DNA of 56,820 nucleotides from Deltaproteobacteria bacterium (GCA_018266075.1 JAFEBB010000050.1:1-56820), one strand, 5' to 3'. Shown: positions 37,661 to 48,554, counted from the first letter of the stretch. Made by a program: numbers and translations. Notes: generated from the sequence alone by a model not told the origin.

Positions 37661-38335
37661 GTGAAGCTCCTGCAGCGCCTGCGCCGCCGACGCCACGACG
37701 AGGTCCGCAAGGTCTACGCCGCCTGGGCGCCCGCGTACGATCTCGGCCCGGGCAACCCCGTGCAGCGCGCCAACGACGCCGCCCTCGCCCTCTGCGTGCC
37801 CAACGCGAGCGAGCGCGGCGTGGCCCTCGACCTCGGCTGCGGCACCGGCCACCACCAGGTACTGCTCCGCGCGCGCGGCTGGGAGCGCGTCTTTGGATTT
37901 GATCTCTCGCCGGAGATGCTGAAGCGGACGTCGGGCTACTCCGGGCTCGCCGTCGCCGAGCTGCACCAGGTGCCCGCGCGCCCCGTGGAGCTGGTGCTCT
38001 GCTCGCTGGTGCTGGGCCACGTGGAGAAGCTCGACCCCGCGCTCGACGCGCTCGCACGCCTGGTCCGCTACGGCGGCGACCTGGTGCTCTCTGAGCTGCA
38101 CCCGCGCGCGCTGCGCATGGGCCTGGCCGCGACGTGTCCCGGCTCCGACGGCCGCTGGTGGCGGCTGCCGCATTCGACCCACGACGTCGACGACGTGGTG
38201 CGCGGCTTGAGTCGACGCGGCCTCGCCGTGGAGCTGGTCACCGAGCCCGCGCCCGAGCCGCTCCTGCCTCGCGAGCCGCGAAGGCCGCTGGTGCCGCTGG
38301 TGTACGCCCTGCGCGCGCGCCGCGTGGTGGGCTGA
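37661..38335 (+). CDS. Class I SAM-dependent methyltransferase (methyltransf_11/25 type)
   Basis: 224 aa. Motif I VALDLGCGTGHHQ, acidic residue after strand 2 in VFGFDLSPEML, motif for strand 4 in PVELVLCSLVLGHVEKLDPAL, and the post-IV stretch LVRYGGDLVLSELHP. This is the pattern of small-molecule (lipid, quinone or natural product) methyltransferases, similar to BioC and UbiE relatives; the acceptor is unknown. GTG 37661 starts the frame and gives the normal length. Converges on the Ser/Thr kinase gene with 6 bp between stops. Confidence 0.85.
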   Translation: MKLLQRLRRRRHDEVRKVYAAWAPAYDLGPGNPVQRANDAALALCVPNASERGVALDLGCGTGHHQVLLRARGWERVFGFDLSPEMLKRTSGYSGLAVAELHQVPARPVELVLCSLVLGHVEKLDPALDALARLVRYGGDLVLSELHPRALRMGLAATCPGSDGRWWRLPHSTHDVDDVVRGLSRRGLAVELVTEPAPEPLLPREPRRPLVPLVYALRARRVVG

Positions 38336-38341
38336 GCGCCC

Positions 38342-40249
<1,908 letters not shown>

Positions 40250-40338
40250 TCGGCCTTCATCCTAAGTCGGCAAGCCGCGCCGTCACCAGAGACCGCGCGC
40301 CCCTTGTGGGCACACGGTTCTGCCCGCAAGATCCCATC

Positions 40339-41871
40339 GTGGTCGCCCCCGCCGAGCACCGCCCCTTCGAGTCGCTCCCCACCGCCGTGGTGGTGGTCAC
40401 CGACGCGGGCATCGTCTACGCGAACCCGGCCTGTCTCCAGCTGCTGCACCGCACGCGCGCGGAGATGCTGGGCTTGCGCGTGCCCGCGCTCATCGATGCC
40501 TGGGTGGAGCCCGACGACCGGGCGCAGGCGCACGGCTTCTACCTCGCTCGGAACAAGGGCGAGTCGGTGCCCGAGCCGGTCTGGCTGCGGATGCGCACCG
40601 GCGACGGGCGGCTGCAGACCGTGAAGCTGAGGACCAGCGACGGCCCGCGCGCGGGCGAGCGCACCTATGTGCTCTCCCAGGACAGCGCGGATGCCGAGGT
40701 GCGCCGCCTCACCGACGCGCTCGCCGCTGGGAGCTGGGCGCTGGTGTCGCAGCCCAACGAGACCGCGGTGCTCGAGGCCGCCGCCGACACGCTCGCGGCG
40801 CAGGGCTTCCGGGTGGTGCTGTTCCGGGTCGAGGGCGAGAGCTTCCGCCACGTGAGCCTGCGCCAGGACGAGCGGGCGCGCGCGCTGGTGGAGAAGCTGG
40901 CCGGCGCCCCCATGAAGGCCCTGCCGCTGTCGAAGGAGCAGGCCACCGAGTTTGCGCGCTGCCTGGAGCAGCGCACCACCCTCTTCATCCAGGACAACCA
41001 CGCGCTGGTGGACCGCTTCCGCTCGCCCGAGGTGGCCGCGGCCATCAAGGCGGTCATGCCGCGTCGAGGCGTGGTCGCGCCGGTGCTCGTGGAGGGCCAG
41101 CCCTACGGGCTCATCACCGCCCAGCACGACACGCTCACGCCCGCCGGCGTCGGCGCCATCGAGCTCTTCGCGCACCGGGTGGGCAGCGCCATCGAGACGG
41201 TGCGGCTGCGCGAGAAGCTGGTGGCCCAGGAGCGGCTGGCGACGCTCGGCGAAGCGGCGGCGGTGCTGGCCCACGAGGTGCGCAACCCGGTGGCGGCGAT
41301 CCTCAACGCGCTGGCGCTCTTGCGGCACGACCCGCAGCACTCGATGGCGCAGCGCATCGCCGAAGAGGAGGCGAATCGCCTCGAGCGCCTGGTGCGCGAC
41401 CTGCTCAACCTGGCCCGCCCGCTGGAGCCCCAGCTCCGAGAGCTCGACCTCGTGGACCTCGCCACGCGCACCGCGGCCAGCCTGCGCAATCGGCGGCCGA
41501 AGGAACCGCTGCACATCGAGGTGGTCGCCGGCGGCCCCATCCCGATGGTGGGCGACGCTCTGCTGCTGGAGCTGGCGCTGGAGAACCTCCTGGCCAACGC
41601 GGTGCGCGCGTCACCGCCGGGCGGCCGCGTGGAGGTGCGGCTCGAGCAGCGCACGGGCATCACCTGCGTGGCCGTCGACGACCAGGGCCCGGGCGTGGGC
41701 GAAGGGCTCGCGGAGCGCGTCTTCGAGCCGTTCTTCACCACCCACGCCACGGGAACCGGGCTGGGGCTGGCGGTGGTACGCAAGGTGGCCGAGGCGCACG
41801 GCGGCCAGGTGCGCGCGGCGCAGAGCCCGCTCGGCGGCGCGCGGTTCGAGATGGAGCTGCCGCGTCGGTAG
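40339..41871 (+). CDS. Cytoplasmic hybrid-sensor histidine kinase (PAS-GAF-HisKA-HATPase)
   Basis: 510 aa with no membrane helix. PAS domain (about 8-110), GAF domain (about 135-285), dimerisation helix with His312 in VLAHEVRNPVAA, and an ATPase domain with N-box LENLLANAVRASPPGG, G1 DDQGPGVGEG and G2 GTGLGLAVV. GTG 40339 was chosen because sequence before it overlaps the divergent kinase promoter region and has no domain. It senses an intracellular small molecule or redox signal. Its stop lies two bases from the stop of a convergent single-domain response regulator, a likely partner. Despite the call, no receiver domain is fused to it. Confidence 0.9.
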   Translation: MVAPAEHRPFESLPTAVVVVTDAGIVYANPACLQLLHRTRAEMLGLRVPALIDAWVEPDDRAQAHGFYLARNKGESVPEPVWLRMRTGDGRLQTVKLRTSDGPRAGERTYVLSQDSADAEVRRLTDALAAGSWALVSQPNETAVLEAAADTLAAQGFRVVLFRVEGESFRHVSLRQDERARALVEKLAGAPMKALPLSKEQATEFARCLEQRTTLFIQDNHALVDRFRSPEVAAAIKAVMPRRGVVAPVLVEGQPYGLITAQHDTLTPAGVGAIELFAHRVGSAIETVRLREKLVAQERLATLGEAAAVLAHEVRNPVAAILNALALLRHDPQHSMAQRIAEEEANRLERLVRDLLNLARPLEPQLRELDLVDLATRTAASLRNRRPKEPLHIEVVAGGPIPMVGDALLLELALENLLANAVRASPPGGRVEVRLEQRTGITCVAVDDQGPGVGEGLAERVFEPFFTTHATGTGLGLAVVRKVAEAHGGQVRAAQSPLGGARFEMELPRR

Positions 41872-41873
41872 AC

Positions 41874-42251
41874 CTAGCAGGCGACGGCTTGCGGCTGCTC
41901 GAGCAGCTGCCGGACGCGGCGCACGAGCTCGAAGGCATCGAACGGCTTGCCCAGCACAGGCACGTCGCCGGGGAGCACCGGCCGCGCGCTGGCGGTCAGC
42001 ACCAGCACCGGCGTCTGCGCCATCTGCGGCCCGAGGTTGGCCAGCTTGCGGATGAACGCGCGGCCGTCGAGCACCGGCATCACCAGATCCACCAAGATCA
42101 GCGAGGGGCGCAGGCCGGCGGCGAGCAGGTCCAGCGCGCGCAGGCCGTCGGGGGCCTCGTCGACCTCGATGAGCGCGTCGCGGAGCGCAAGGACGATCAC
42201 TTCGCGCAGGTCGGCATCGTCGTCGACCACCAGCACGCGCTTCTCCGACAT
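41874..42251 (-). CDS. Single-domain response regulator
   Basis: 125 aa, one receiver domain and no output domain. Acidic pocket Asp10/Asp11 (VLVVDDDADL), phospho-acceptor Asp55 in LILVDLVMP, switch Thr86 in VLTAS and Lys102 in GKPFD. Such proteins relay phosphate or bind partner proteins. It is convergent with the PAS-GAF histidine kinase (2 bp between stops), suggesting a pair although they are on opposite strands. ATG 42251 is preferred to an upstream extension (42293) because it begins directly before strand beta-1, with GGGGTGG upstream. Confidence 0.9.
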   Translation of the reverse strand: MSEKRVLVVDDDADLREVIVLALRDALIEVDEAPDGLRALDLLAAGLRPSLILVDLVMPVLDGRAFIRKLANLGPQMAQTPVLVLTASARPVLPGDVPVLGKPFDAFELVRRVRQLLEQPQAVAC

Positions 42252-42513
42252 GGGCCACCCCCGTGGTCCCCCCACCCGTATCGCGTTCGACAAAGTGTGA
42301 TCCAGCGATCATCTGCGCCGGCGCTCGCGATCCGACAGATTCGGCACCGTGGCAGGCCTGCAGAGATGGCGCCCAGTTGGTTGATGCGCAACGTGTTTCC
42401 CCACGCATTCACAATTGGCGCGAAACGCAAACGGTGGCATGCAGTGGTAGGGCGGCTTCGGGTATTTCGACGCGCTCTTTGTCGGACGCCGGACAGCGGG
42501 GAGGCCAGCGCGA

Positions 42514-43530
42514 ATGCCAGGTCAGGTGATCGCCAGCTACGTGCGGCCGTTCGCCCAGCACCTCCGCGCGGGCGGCAAGGATCCCCTCGCGCTCGCGAAG
42601 CGCGTGGGCATCCCCGATCCCGAGAAGGCCAAGAGCGAGTGGCTCACCCGCGCCCAGGTGCGCACCTACCTCGACGAGGCCGCCCTCGAGATTCGCGATC
42701 CCGACCTCGGGCTCACGGTCGCGCGCGAGAGAGAGAAGGGCTCGTACGGGCTGGTGGAGTTCGGCACCCGCAGCGCGCCCGACCTGCGCGGCGCCCTCGC
42801 CTTCACCCTCACCTACTCGCCGCTGCTCAAGGAGGGCATGGAGAGCTACTTCGACGAGGACGACACCGCGGCGCGCTTCGGCTTCGGCTCGCCCGACGAC
42901 GCGCTCGGCCTCGGGCGGCACGGCCACGAGTACAAGCTGCTCGCGGCGCTGATGATCATCCGCGACGTGCTCGGCGGCGAGCTCGAGCCCGGGCGCATCT
43001 GGCTCGCGCACCCCGCGCCCGCCGACTTGCGTGGGCTTCGCGCCGTGGCGCCGAGGTCGGAGTTCCTCTTTGGCCAGTCGGACAACGGCTTCTCCTTCCC
43101 GAAGGAGGCGCTGGACCAGAGGCTGGTCTCGGCCGATCCCGCGCTCTTCGCCTTCTTGAGCAAGCAGGCCGCGCGGCTGCTCGCGGCCCCGCGCGAGACG
43201 CCCTTCATCGCCGACGTGCGCACGCGCCTGGGCAAGCTGCTCGCCGCGGGAACGGCCGACGTGGAGGCGCTCGCCAAGCAACTGCACATGAGCTCACGCA
43301 CCCTGCAGCGGCGGCTCGAGGGCGAAGGCCTCAAGTTCCAGGGCCTGCTGGACCAGATGCGGCAGCAGCTGGCGCGGCGGCTGGTGGGCCAGTCCGAGCA
43401 GGAGACCGAGGACATCTCCAAGCAGCTCGGCTACGCGAACGTGACCGCGTTCCTGCGCGCGTTCAAGCGCTGGACAGCCATGAGCCCCACCGAGTACCGC
43501 CGGCGCGCCCGGCGCGGCGACGAGGGCTGA
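42514..43530 (+). CDS. AraC-family transcriptional regulator with Arabinose_bd-type ligand domain
   Basis: 338 aa. N-terminal ligand-binding domain (about 20-205) of the kind found in OruR/ArgR-like AraC regulators (LTRAQVRTYLDEAALEIRDP, DLGLTVAREREKGSYGLVEF). C-terminal double helix-turn-helix (about 245-335): VEALAKQLHMSSRTLQRRLE and ISKQLGYANVTAFLRAFKRW followed by MSPTEYRR, all typical. Regulates unknown genes in response to an unknown small molecule. Preceded by a 262-bp intergenic region in which I see no clear gene or promoter motif. A short T-run (43540-43545) after the stop could be part of a terminator, but no good hairpin precedes it. Confidence 0.88.
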   Translation: MPGQVIASYVRPFAQHLRAGGKDPLALAKRVGIPDPEKAKSEWLTRAQVRTYLDEAALEIRDPDLGLTVAREREKGSYGLVEFGTRSAPDLRGALAFTLTYSPLLKEGMESYFDEDDTAARFGFGSPDDALGLGRHGHEYKLLAALMIIRDVLGGELEPGRIWLAHPAPADLRGLRAVAPRSEFLFGQSDNGFSFPKEALDQRLVSADPALFAFLSKQAARLLAAPRETPFIADVRTRLGKLLAAGTADVEALAKQLHMSSRTLQRRLEGEGLKFQGLLDQMRQQLARRLVGQSEQETEDISKQLGYANVTAFLRAFKRWTAMSPTEYRRRARRGDEG

Positions 43531-43554
43531 CCCGAAGATTTTTTCCGCGCGGCA

Positions 43555-43581
43555 CGACCCACTCGGGGCGCGTGGGGTGTC
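43555..43581 (+). promoter_or_regulatory. Candidate ECF sigma promoter upstream of the sigma factor gene
   Basis: CGACCC (43555-43560), 16 bp, then GTGTC (43577-43581), 17 bp before the sigma gene ATG. The same two boxes with the same spacing, and a shared CTCGGGGC in the spacer, occur before the lipoprotein gene at 46365. The layout fits an autoregulated ECF promoter. The ribosome site AGGAG follows. Confidence 0.5.
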
Positions 43582-43598
43582 TTGGGTCAGGAGCCGGG

Positions 43599-44099
43599 AT
43601 GCCCAGAGCGACAGCGGAGGCCGAGCTCGCCCGACTCTACGAGGCCGTGGTGCCGGCCATTCACCGCCGCGCGCTCGCGCTCCTGCGCGACGAGCAGGAG
43701 GCCTGGGACGTGGTGCAGGAGGTCTTTCGCAAGCTGGTGGAGAACCCGCGCGCCTACCGCGGCGACGCGCCGCCGCTGCACTACTGCTACCGGACCGCGA
43801 CGAACCTCTGCCTGAACCGGCTGCGTGCGCTGCGGGTGCGCCGCGCGTCGGAGTCGGCGACGCGGCTCGACGAAGCCCACGAGCCGGCGAGCGTCGAGGC
43901 GCGGAATCTCGTGCTCAGCTTGCTCGACCGGCTCGACGCGCGCGACCTGGAGATCGCCACCCTGCACTTCTTCGATCAGCTCACGCAGGAAGAGATCTCG
44001 GAAGTCGTGGGCCACACGCGCAAGACCGTGGGCCTGGCGCTGCAGCGCGTGCGCGCCGTGGCCCACGCGCTCGCCGACGAAACGAAGGAGAAGCCGTGA
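43599..44099 (+). CDS. ECF (RNA polymerase sigma-70 family) sigma factor
   Basis: 166 aa, the size of ECF sigma factors: region 2 (about 12-82, with AWDVVQEVFRKLVENP and the Arg-rich end of region 2.4) and region 4 (about 108-158, LTQEEISEVVGHTRKTVGLAL) that reads the -35 element. ATG 43599 follows AGGAG at 5-7 bases. The long frame upstream is in the AraC gene and is not coding here. The stop TGA shares its A with the ATG of the anti-sigma gene. Together with the two downstream genes it forms a signalling unit; its own gene carries a candidate target promoter. Confidence 0.92.
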   Translation: MPRATAEAELARLYEAVVPAIHRRALALLRDEQEAWDVVQEVFRKLVENPRAYRGDAPPLHYCYRTATNLCLNRLRALRVRRASESATRLDEAHEPASVEARNLVLSLLDRLDARDLEIATLHFFDQLTQEEISEVVGHTRKTVGLALQRVRAVAHALADETKEKP

Positions 44100-44812
44100 T
44101 GGAACCGCACCTCTCCGACCTGGCGCTGGATCGGCTGGCCCTCGGCGGCGCGACGACGGCGGGCGGCCATTTGGCCACCTGCGACGCGTGTCGAGGCCGG
44201 CTGGAGTCGTTCATGGGCGCGCGGCTGCAGCTCTTGTCCCAGCCGCGGTACCTCGAGCTGCGCGATGCGCTCACGAAGCTTCCTCCGCCGCGGCCGCGGT
44301 GGCCTGCAATCGCTTTCGGGGTAGCACTCGCGGCGTCGATGTTGGTTGCCGTGTGGGGTGTCACGCGCCGAGCGGACGACACGCGGCTCAAGGGCGGACT
44401 CGGACTGCAGATCGCGCTCGACTCGGGAACGCAGCCCTCCGCATTTCGCGCGGGCGAAACCGTGGCGCTGCACCTCTCGGCCGCGGGGCATGCCTACGCG
44501 CTGGTGATGGGGGTCGACGGGCAAGGCAACGTGCAGCAGCTCTGGCCACCGCGCGCTGCCGCGAGCGGCCCTGCACCCCACGGCGACGGAGCCCGGCTCG
44601 ACCCCAGCTTCCGCGTCACGCCGGGCGATATGCAGCTCTGGAGCTTTTTCTCCGATTCGCCGATCTCCTCGGCCGACGCCGCCCGTGCCATGGTGGCGGC
44701 CGTCGACCGGACGCGCACCCTCGGCGCCTCGGCCCTCGACGCCATTCCGGAGCCCATTCCCGGCGAGGCGGGTCGAGCCCAGGCGCGGCTGCGCGTGGAG
44801 GCAGGGCCATGA
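44099..44812 (+). CDS. Zinc-binding anti-sigma factor with periplasmic DUF4384-like domain
   Basis: 237 aa. Zinc anti-sigma motif His24-x3-Cys28-x2-Cys31 (GGHLATCDACRGRL), one membrane helix (about 68-88, PAIAFGVALAASMLVAVWG) and a periplasmic C-terminal domain (about 100-237) with ALHLSAAGHAYALVMGVDG and VQQLWPP, which resembles DUF4384, a domain often found with bacterial caspase-like proteins. It should hold the sigma factor at the membrane until a signal acts on the periplasmic domain. Coupled at both ends: TGATG with the sigma gene and ATGA with the caspase gene. Confidence 0.85.
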   Translation: MEPHLSDLALDRLALGGATTAGGHLATCDACRGRLESFMGARLQLLSQPRYLELRDALTKLPPPRPRWPAIAFGVALAASMLVAVWGVTRRADDTRLKGGLGLQIALDSGTQPSAFRAGETVALHLSAAGHAYALVMGVDGQGNVQQLWPPRAAASGPAPHGDGARLDPSFRVTPGDMQLWSFFSDSPISSADAARAMVAAVDRTRTLGASALDAIPEPIPGEAGRAQARLRVEAGP

Positions 44813-46335
44813 AGCAGCTTCTTCTCGCGACGCTCCTTGGACTGGCTTGGAACGCCACCGCTCGAGCGGAGCCGCGGCGGTTCGCACTCGTCGTCGGCGC
44901 GAATGGGGGCGACGCCGACGAGCTGCCCCTGCGCTACGCCACCGCCGACGCCCAGCGCGTGCGCGACGCGCTCGTCGACGTGGGCGGCGTGCGCGCCGAG
45001 GACGTGCGATTGCTCGCGGATCCCTCCGCCGACGAGGTGATCGCCGCGCTCGGGCAGCTCGAGGCCAAGCTGCGCGCGCACGCGACGCCGGGCGATCAGC
45101 TCGTGGTCTACGCGTCGGGTCACGCGGACTCCGGCGCGCTGCACCTGGGCGGCTCGCGGCTACCGCTGCACACGCTCACCGAGTTCATGCGCCAGGTGCC
45201 GGCCAGCGTGGCGCTGCTCATCCTCGACTCGTGTCGATCGGGTTCGGCCACGCACGTGAAGGGCCTCGAGCCCATCGAAGGCACGCGCGTGAACGTGGAG
45301 CTGCCGGATGTGAACGGCCGCGTGATCATCGGCTCGTCGGGGCCCGAGGAGTACGCGCAGGAGTCCGACGCGCTGCAGGGCTCGTTCTTCACCCACCACC
45401 TGCTCGCAGGCCTGCGCGGCGCGGCGGATGCGTCGCACGACGGCGTGGTCACGCTGCAGGAGGCGTACAGCTACGCGTACGCGCTCACCGTCGAGTCCAC
45501 GTTCGGCACGCGCGGTGGTGTGCAGCATCCGAGCTACAGCGTCGACCTTCATGGCGAAGGCGATCTCGTCCTCAGCGAGCCCGTGCACGCGCGCGGAAAG
45601 TTGCGGCTCGCGGTGGCCGCGCCGGGCGAGTGGCTGGTCTACACCGCGGGCTCGCGCAGCATCGTGGGCCAGTTCGAGAAGCCCGAGGGCGAGACGCTGC
45701 TCGCCGTCGCGCCGGGCACCTACCGCGTTCTCGAGCGCACCGGCACCGGCTACCTGGAGCAGGTGGTGACGGTGCCCGAGGGCGGGGAGGCGCTCATTCA
45801 CGAGGACGCGCTGGGGCCGAGCTCGTTCGTGCCCACCAACAGCAAGGGCGGCGCGACCACGATCTCGCTCGCGCTCGGCGGCAGCGTGGGCTCGGCGGCC
45901 ACGAGCGATGTGCCGATGACGGGCGGTGTCGCCATCTGGGGCGCGTACGAGCATCCCCTCGGCTTGCGGCTCGCGGTGATCGACGCGGATCTCGCGGTGC
46001 GCACGGCGACCGCTTCGCGAAATCTGAGCTACCGCGAGGAGTCGCTCGAGCTTCGCGTGGGGCCAGGCGTGCAGATGCGGCGCGGGCCGCTGACGCTCTC
46101 GGTCGCGTTGATGGCGGGCGAGGCGATGGTGCGCGAGGCCGATCTCGCGGGCGACTCGGGCGCGCCGAGCTTTGCGCCGGAATTGGGGCTCTCGCCGCGG
46201 CTACGGCTGACGATCATGCGACCGGTGGAGTTGGCCATCGCGGGCTTCGCCGGCGCGGAGGACGTGCGCACCGATGAAGGCCGCTTCGTGCGCTTCCGAG
46301 GCGATCTGCAGCTCGGCGTGGGGTTCGCGCTCTGA
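44809..46335 (+). CDS. Exported caspase-family (C14) peptidase with C-terminal beta-barrel-like domain
   Basis: 508 aa. Signal peptide (MKQLLLATLLGLAWNATARA). Residues 22-255 are a caspase-like p20 fold: RRFALVVGANGG, catalytic His105 in YASGHADSGA and catalytic Cys142 in LLILDSCRSGS, both present. About 265-345 is a beta-sandwich region (APGTYRVLERTGTGYLEQVV), and 350-508 is a run of alternating strands (for example GVAIWGAYEHPLGLRLAVID) ending LQLGVGFAL, consistent with an outer-membrane barrel. Thus a possibly envelope-anchored protease in an operon with the sigma and anti-sigma genes. A likely role is signal-dependent cleavage of envelope proteins, or of the anti-sigma factor; this is inference. 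Confidence 0.87.
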   Translation: MKQLLLATLLGLAWNATARAEPRRFALVVGANGGDADELPLRYATADAQRVRDALVDVGGVRAEDVRLLADPSADEVIAALGQLEAKLRAHATPGDQLVVYASGHADSGALHLGGSRLPLHTLTEFMRQVPASVALLILDSCRSGSATHVKGLEPIEGTRVNVELPDVNGRVIIGSSGPEEYAQESDALQGSFFTHHLLAGLRGAADASHDGVVTLQEAYSYAYALTVESTFGTRGGVQHPSYSVDLHGEGDLVLSEPVHARGKLRLAVAAPGEWLVYTAGSRSIVGQFEKPEGETLLAVAPGTYRVLERTGTGYLEQVVTVPEGGEALIHEDALGPSSFVPTNSKGGATTISLALGGSVGSAATSDVPMTGGVAIWGAYEHPLGLRLAVIDADLAVRTATASRNLSYREESLELRVGPGVQMRRGPLTLSVALMAGEAMVREADLAGDSGAPSFAPELGLSPRLRLTIMRPVELAIAGFAGAEDVRTDEGRFVRFRGDLQLGVGFAL

Positions 46336-46337
46336 GG

Positions 46338-46364
46338 CGACCCACGACTCGGGGCTCGGGTGTC
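46338..46364 (+). promoter_or_regulatory. Second copy of the candidate ECF promoter, before the FG-GAP lipoprotein operon
   Basis: CGACCC (46338-46343), 16 bp, GTGTC (46360-46364). It matches the element before the sigma gene in both boxes and spacing. GTGTC abuts the ATG at 46365, so a transcript starting 6-10 bp later would begin near the in-frame ATG at 46374 and be nearly leaderless. Confidence 0.5.
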
Positions 46365-48539
46365 ATGAGCACGATGCCTTCGCGAACGACACTCTGCGGC
46401 GCTGCGCTTCTGCTCGTCGTCGGTTGTGGCCACCGGCTCCAGGAGTCGGCGCCCCCCGCCACGCCCGCACCCGGGAACCAGCAACAAAACATTTCGGTTA
46501 ACGGCTCCGTGGAGAAGGGGCCATTCGTGCTGGGCTCGTCGATCACCGTCTCGGCCCTGGATGCGAGCGCCAACCCCACCGGCCAGGTCTTCAAGACACA
46601 GACCACCGACGATCTGGGCCAGTTCTCGCTCACGGTGGCCTACTCCGGCCCGGTGGGCGTCGCGGCCCAGGGCTACTACTTCGACGAGCTCGCCAGCAGC
46701 GTCTCGACCTCCACGCTCACGCTGCAAGGCATCGGCGCGCTGCCCGCCTCGGGCTCGGCGCAGCTGAACGTGAACGTGCTCACCCACCTCGAGTCCGCCC
46801 GCGTGGCGACCTTGATGGCCGCGGGCAGCTCCGTCGACGACGCAAGCGCGCAGGCGCAAACCGAGCTCGTGCACGCTCTCGGCCTCGGGCCCGCGGGGTT
46901 CACGCTCTCCCGACCCGCCACCGCGACCAGCCTCGCCGGCGGCAACACGCCGGACGACGCGTACCTGCTCTCGGTCTCGCTGCTCTTCCTGCAGATCGCC
47001 ACCGACGCAGCCGGCTCGGCAGATCAACTCCCCGCCACGCTCCAGGTGACGCTCAACGACGCGCGCAACGCGTTCGCCAGCGCGGGCCAACTCCCGAGCG
47101 ACACGGTGACCGCCCTGCGCAACGCGCAGACGAAGATCGATCCCGACGAGATCCGCGCTGCGCTCAGCGCGCGCTACGAAGCGAGCAGCGGCTTCGCAAT
47201 CCCCGATGTGGACGAGATCCTCGACAGCGATCTCGACGGCGTGCCCAACGACGACGACGCCTGTCCGCTGACCGCGAGCGACGGCGGCGGCGCAGCAAAC
47301 GGCGTGTGCAGCGCTCGGCACATGACCACGGGTGGCGTGACCTTCGAAATGGGCGGCGTGATCCTGCTGATCGGCGACTTCGACAACGACGGCACCGCAG
47401 ATCTCGTTCAAGGAGAGCTCTGGGGCGGCGGCACCTTCTGGCACGGCCTCGGCCAGGGCGCGATGGGCCAACCCACGGCCACCGTGAACGAGCAGTTCCA
47501 GGGCCAGAGCACTGCGGATGTCGACGGCGACGGCAAGCTCGATCTCGTAGGCATCGGCAACTACGACCTCACCGCGAACCTCCCGCAGTACGCCGCGTGG
47601 GCGCCGGGGTTCGGCGACGGCGGCTTCGGCCCGCCCCAAACGATGATCGAGCCGAACGTGCTCTTGCCCACGCCCGACGTCGACGGCGGCATGGCCACCT
47701 ACGGCTGCCTCTACGCACCAGTAGCCGTCGACCTCAATGGCGACGGTCGCCTCGATGTGTTGTCCAAGTGCCAAGAGCTCGACCTGTGGATCTACGAGCC
47801 CACGGCGGCGCTCGTGGCCCTGCAGCTCGCGGACGGCGGCTTCGGGCCGCCCACCAAGCTCGACCTGCCCACCGCGATCGACATCCGCACCCTCAACACC
47901 GGCGACTTCGACGGCGATGGTCACCAGGACCTGCTCATCGGCTCCTGCGTGGGCCCGACCTGCGGAAACGAGAGCGGCTCACCGGGCTGGAACCCGACGA
48001 GCGGGCTCTGGCTCGCGCACGGCCACGGCGACGGCACGTTCACCATCGAGTCGCTCACCTTCCCGATGGGCGAGACCTTCCTCGACGTGCTCCCGAGCGA
48101 CGTGAACGGCGATGGCAAGCCGGACCTCGTGGTGCGAACCACGGACGACAACGACTTCGACGTGATCGACGTCCTCCTCAACGACGGCGCCGGTCACTTC
48201 TCCGCGGCCGCCGCGTACCACTTCGCGCCACAGGGCCTGCGCACGGGGGCGCTCCCCGGCGTCTTTGACATCACCGGCGACGGCGTCGTGGATCTCATCT
48301 ACATCGACGGGACCGGCCTCACCGTTTTCCCCGGGCTCTCGAACGGCTGGGGGCCTGCGCAGCGCGGTCCGATCTTCGGGCAGTTCCAGAACCAGATTGG
48401 CAGCCTCGCCATCGGCGACCTCGACGGCGATGGCCACACCGACTTCGCTGCGACGCTGAACCCTCTGCCCAACGCCGCCCCGGCCACCGCCGGGCTGCTC
48501 ACCGTCATCGTGAATCACGCAGGCTGGCACACCTGGTAG
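46365..48539 (+). CDS. FG-GAP/VCBS repeat lipoprotein, paralogue 1 of 3
   Basis: 724 aa. Lipoprotein signal ending VVGC (Cys21 if starting at 46365), followed by GHRLQESAP as in both downstream paralogues. About 45-130 is a beta domain (NISVNGSVEKGPFVLGSSIT, SGPVGVAAQGYYFDEL) resembling carboxypeptidase-regulatory folds; 135-280 is helical; DSDLDGVPNDDDACPL (about 285-300) is a thrombospondin type 3-like calcium site; the rest contains FG-GAP/VCBS repeats with DFDNDGTADLV, DVDGDGKLDLV, DLNGDGRLDV and DFDGDGHQDLL, a calcium-binding beta-propeller pattern. Probably a surface adhesin or ligand binder. If the promoter at 46338 is used, ATG 46374 (three codons in) may be the true start. Confidence 0.85.
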   Translation: MSTMPSRTTLCGAALLLVVGCGHRLQESAPPATPAPGNQQQNISVNGSVEKGPFVLGSSITVSALDASANPTGQVFKTQTTDDLGQFSLTVAYSGPVGVAAQGYYFDELASSVSTSTLTLQGIGALPASGSAQLNVNVLTHLESARVATLMAAGSSVDDASAQAQTELVHALGLGPAGFTLSRPATATSLAGGNTPDDAYLLSVSLLFLQIATDAAGSADQLPATLQVTLNDARNAFASAGQLPSDTVTALRNAQTKIDPDEIRAALSARYEASSGFAIPDVDEILDSDLDGVPNDDDACPLTASDGGGAANGVCSARHMTTGGVTFEMGGVILLIGDFDNDGTADLVQGELWGGGTFWHGLGQGAMGQPTATVNEQFQGQSTADVDGDGKLDLVGIGNYDLTANLPQYAAWAPGFGDGGFGPPQTMIEPNVLLPTPDVDGGMATYGCLYAPVAVDLNGDGRLDVLSKCQELDLWIYEPTAALVALQLADGGFGPPTKLDLPTAIDIRTLNTGDFDGDGHQDLLIGSCVGPTCGNESGSPGWNPTSGLWLAHGHGDGTFTIESLTFPMGETFLDVLPSDVNGDGKPDLVVRTTDDNDFDVIDVLLNDGAGHFSAAAAYHFAPQGLRTGALPGVFDITGDGVVDLIYIDGTGLTVFPGLSNGWGPAQRGPIFGQFQNQIGSLAIGDLDGDGHTDFAATLNPLPNAAPATAGLLTVIVNHAGWHTW

Positions 48540-48554
48540 CGCCTGGAGATCGCC

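Noticed and set aside
41889-43598. Upstream extension of the sigma-factor frame as one 736-codon gene
   Set aside because: This part runs out of frame through the AraC regulator and antisense to the response regulator; AGGAG and the ECF domain start support ATG 43599.
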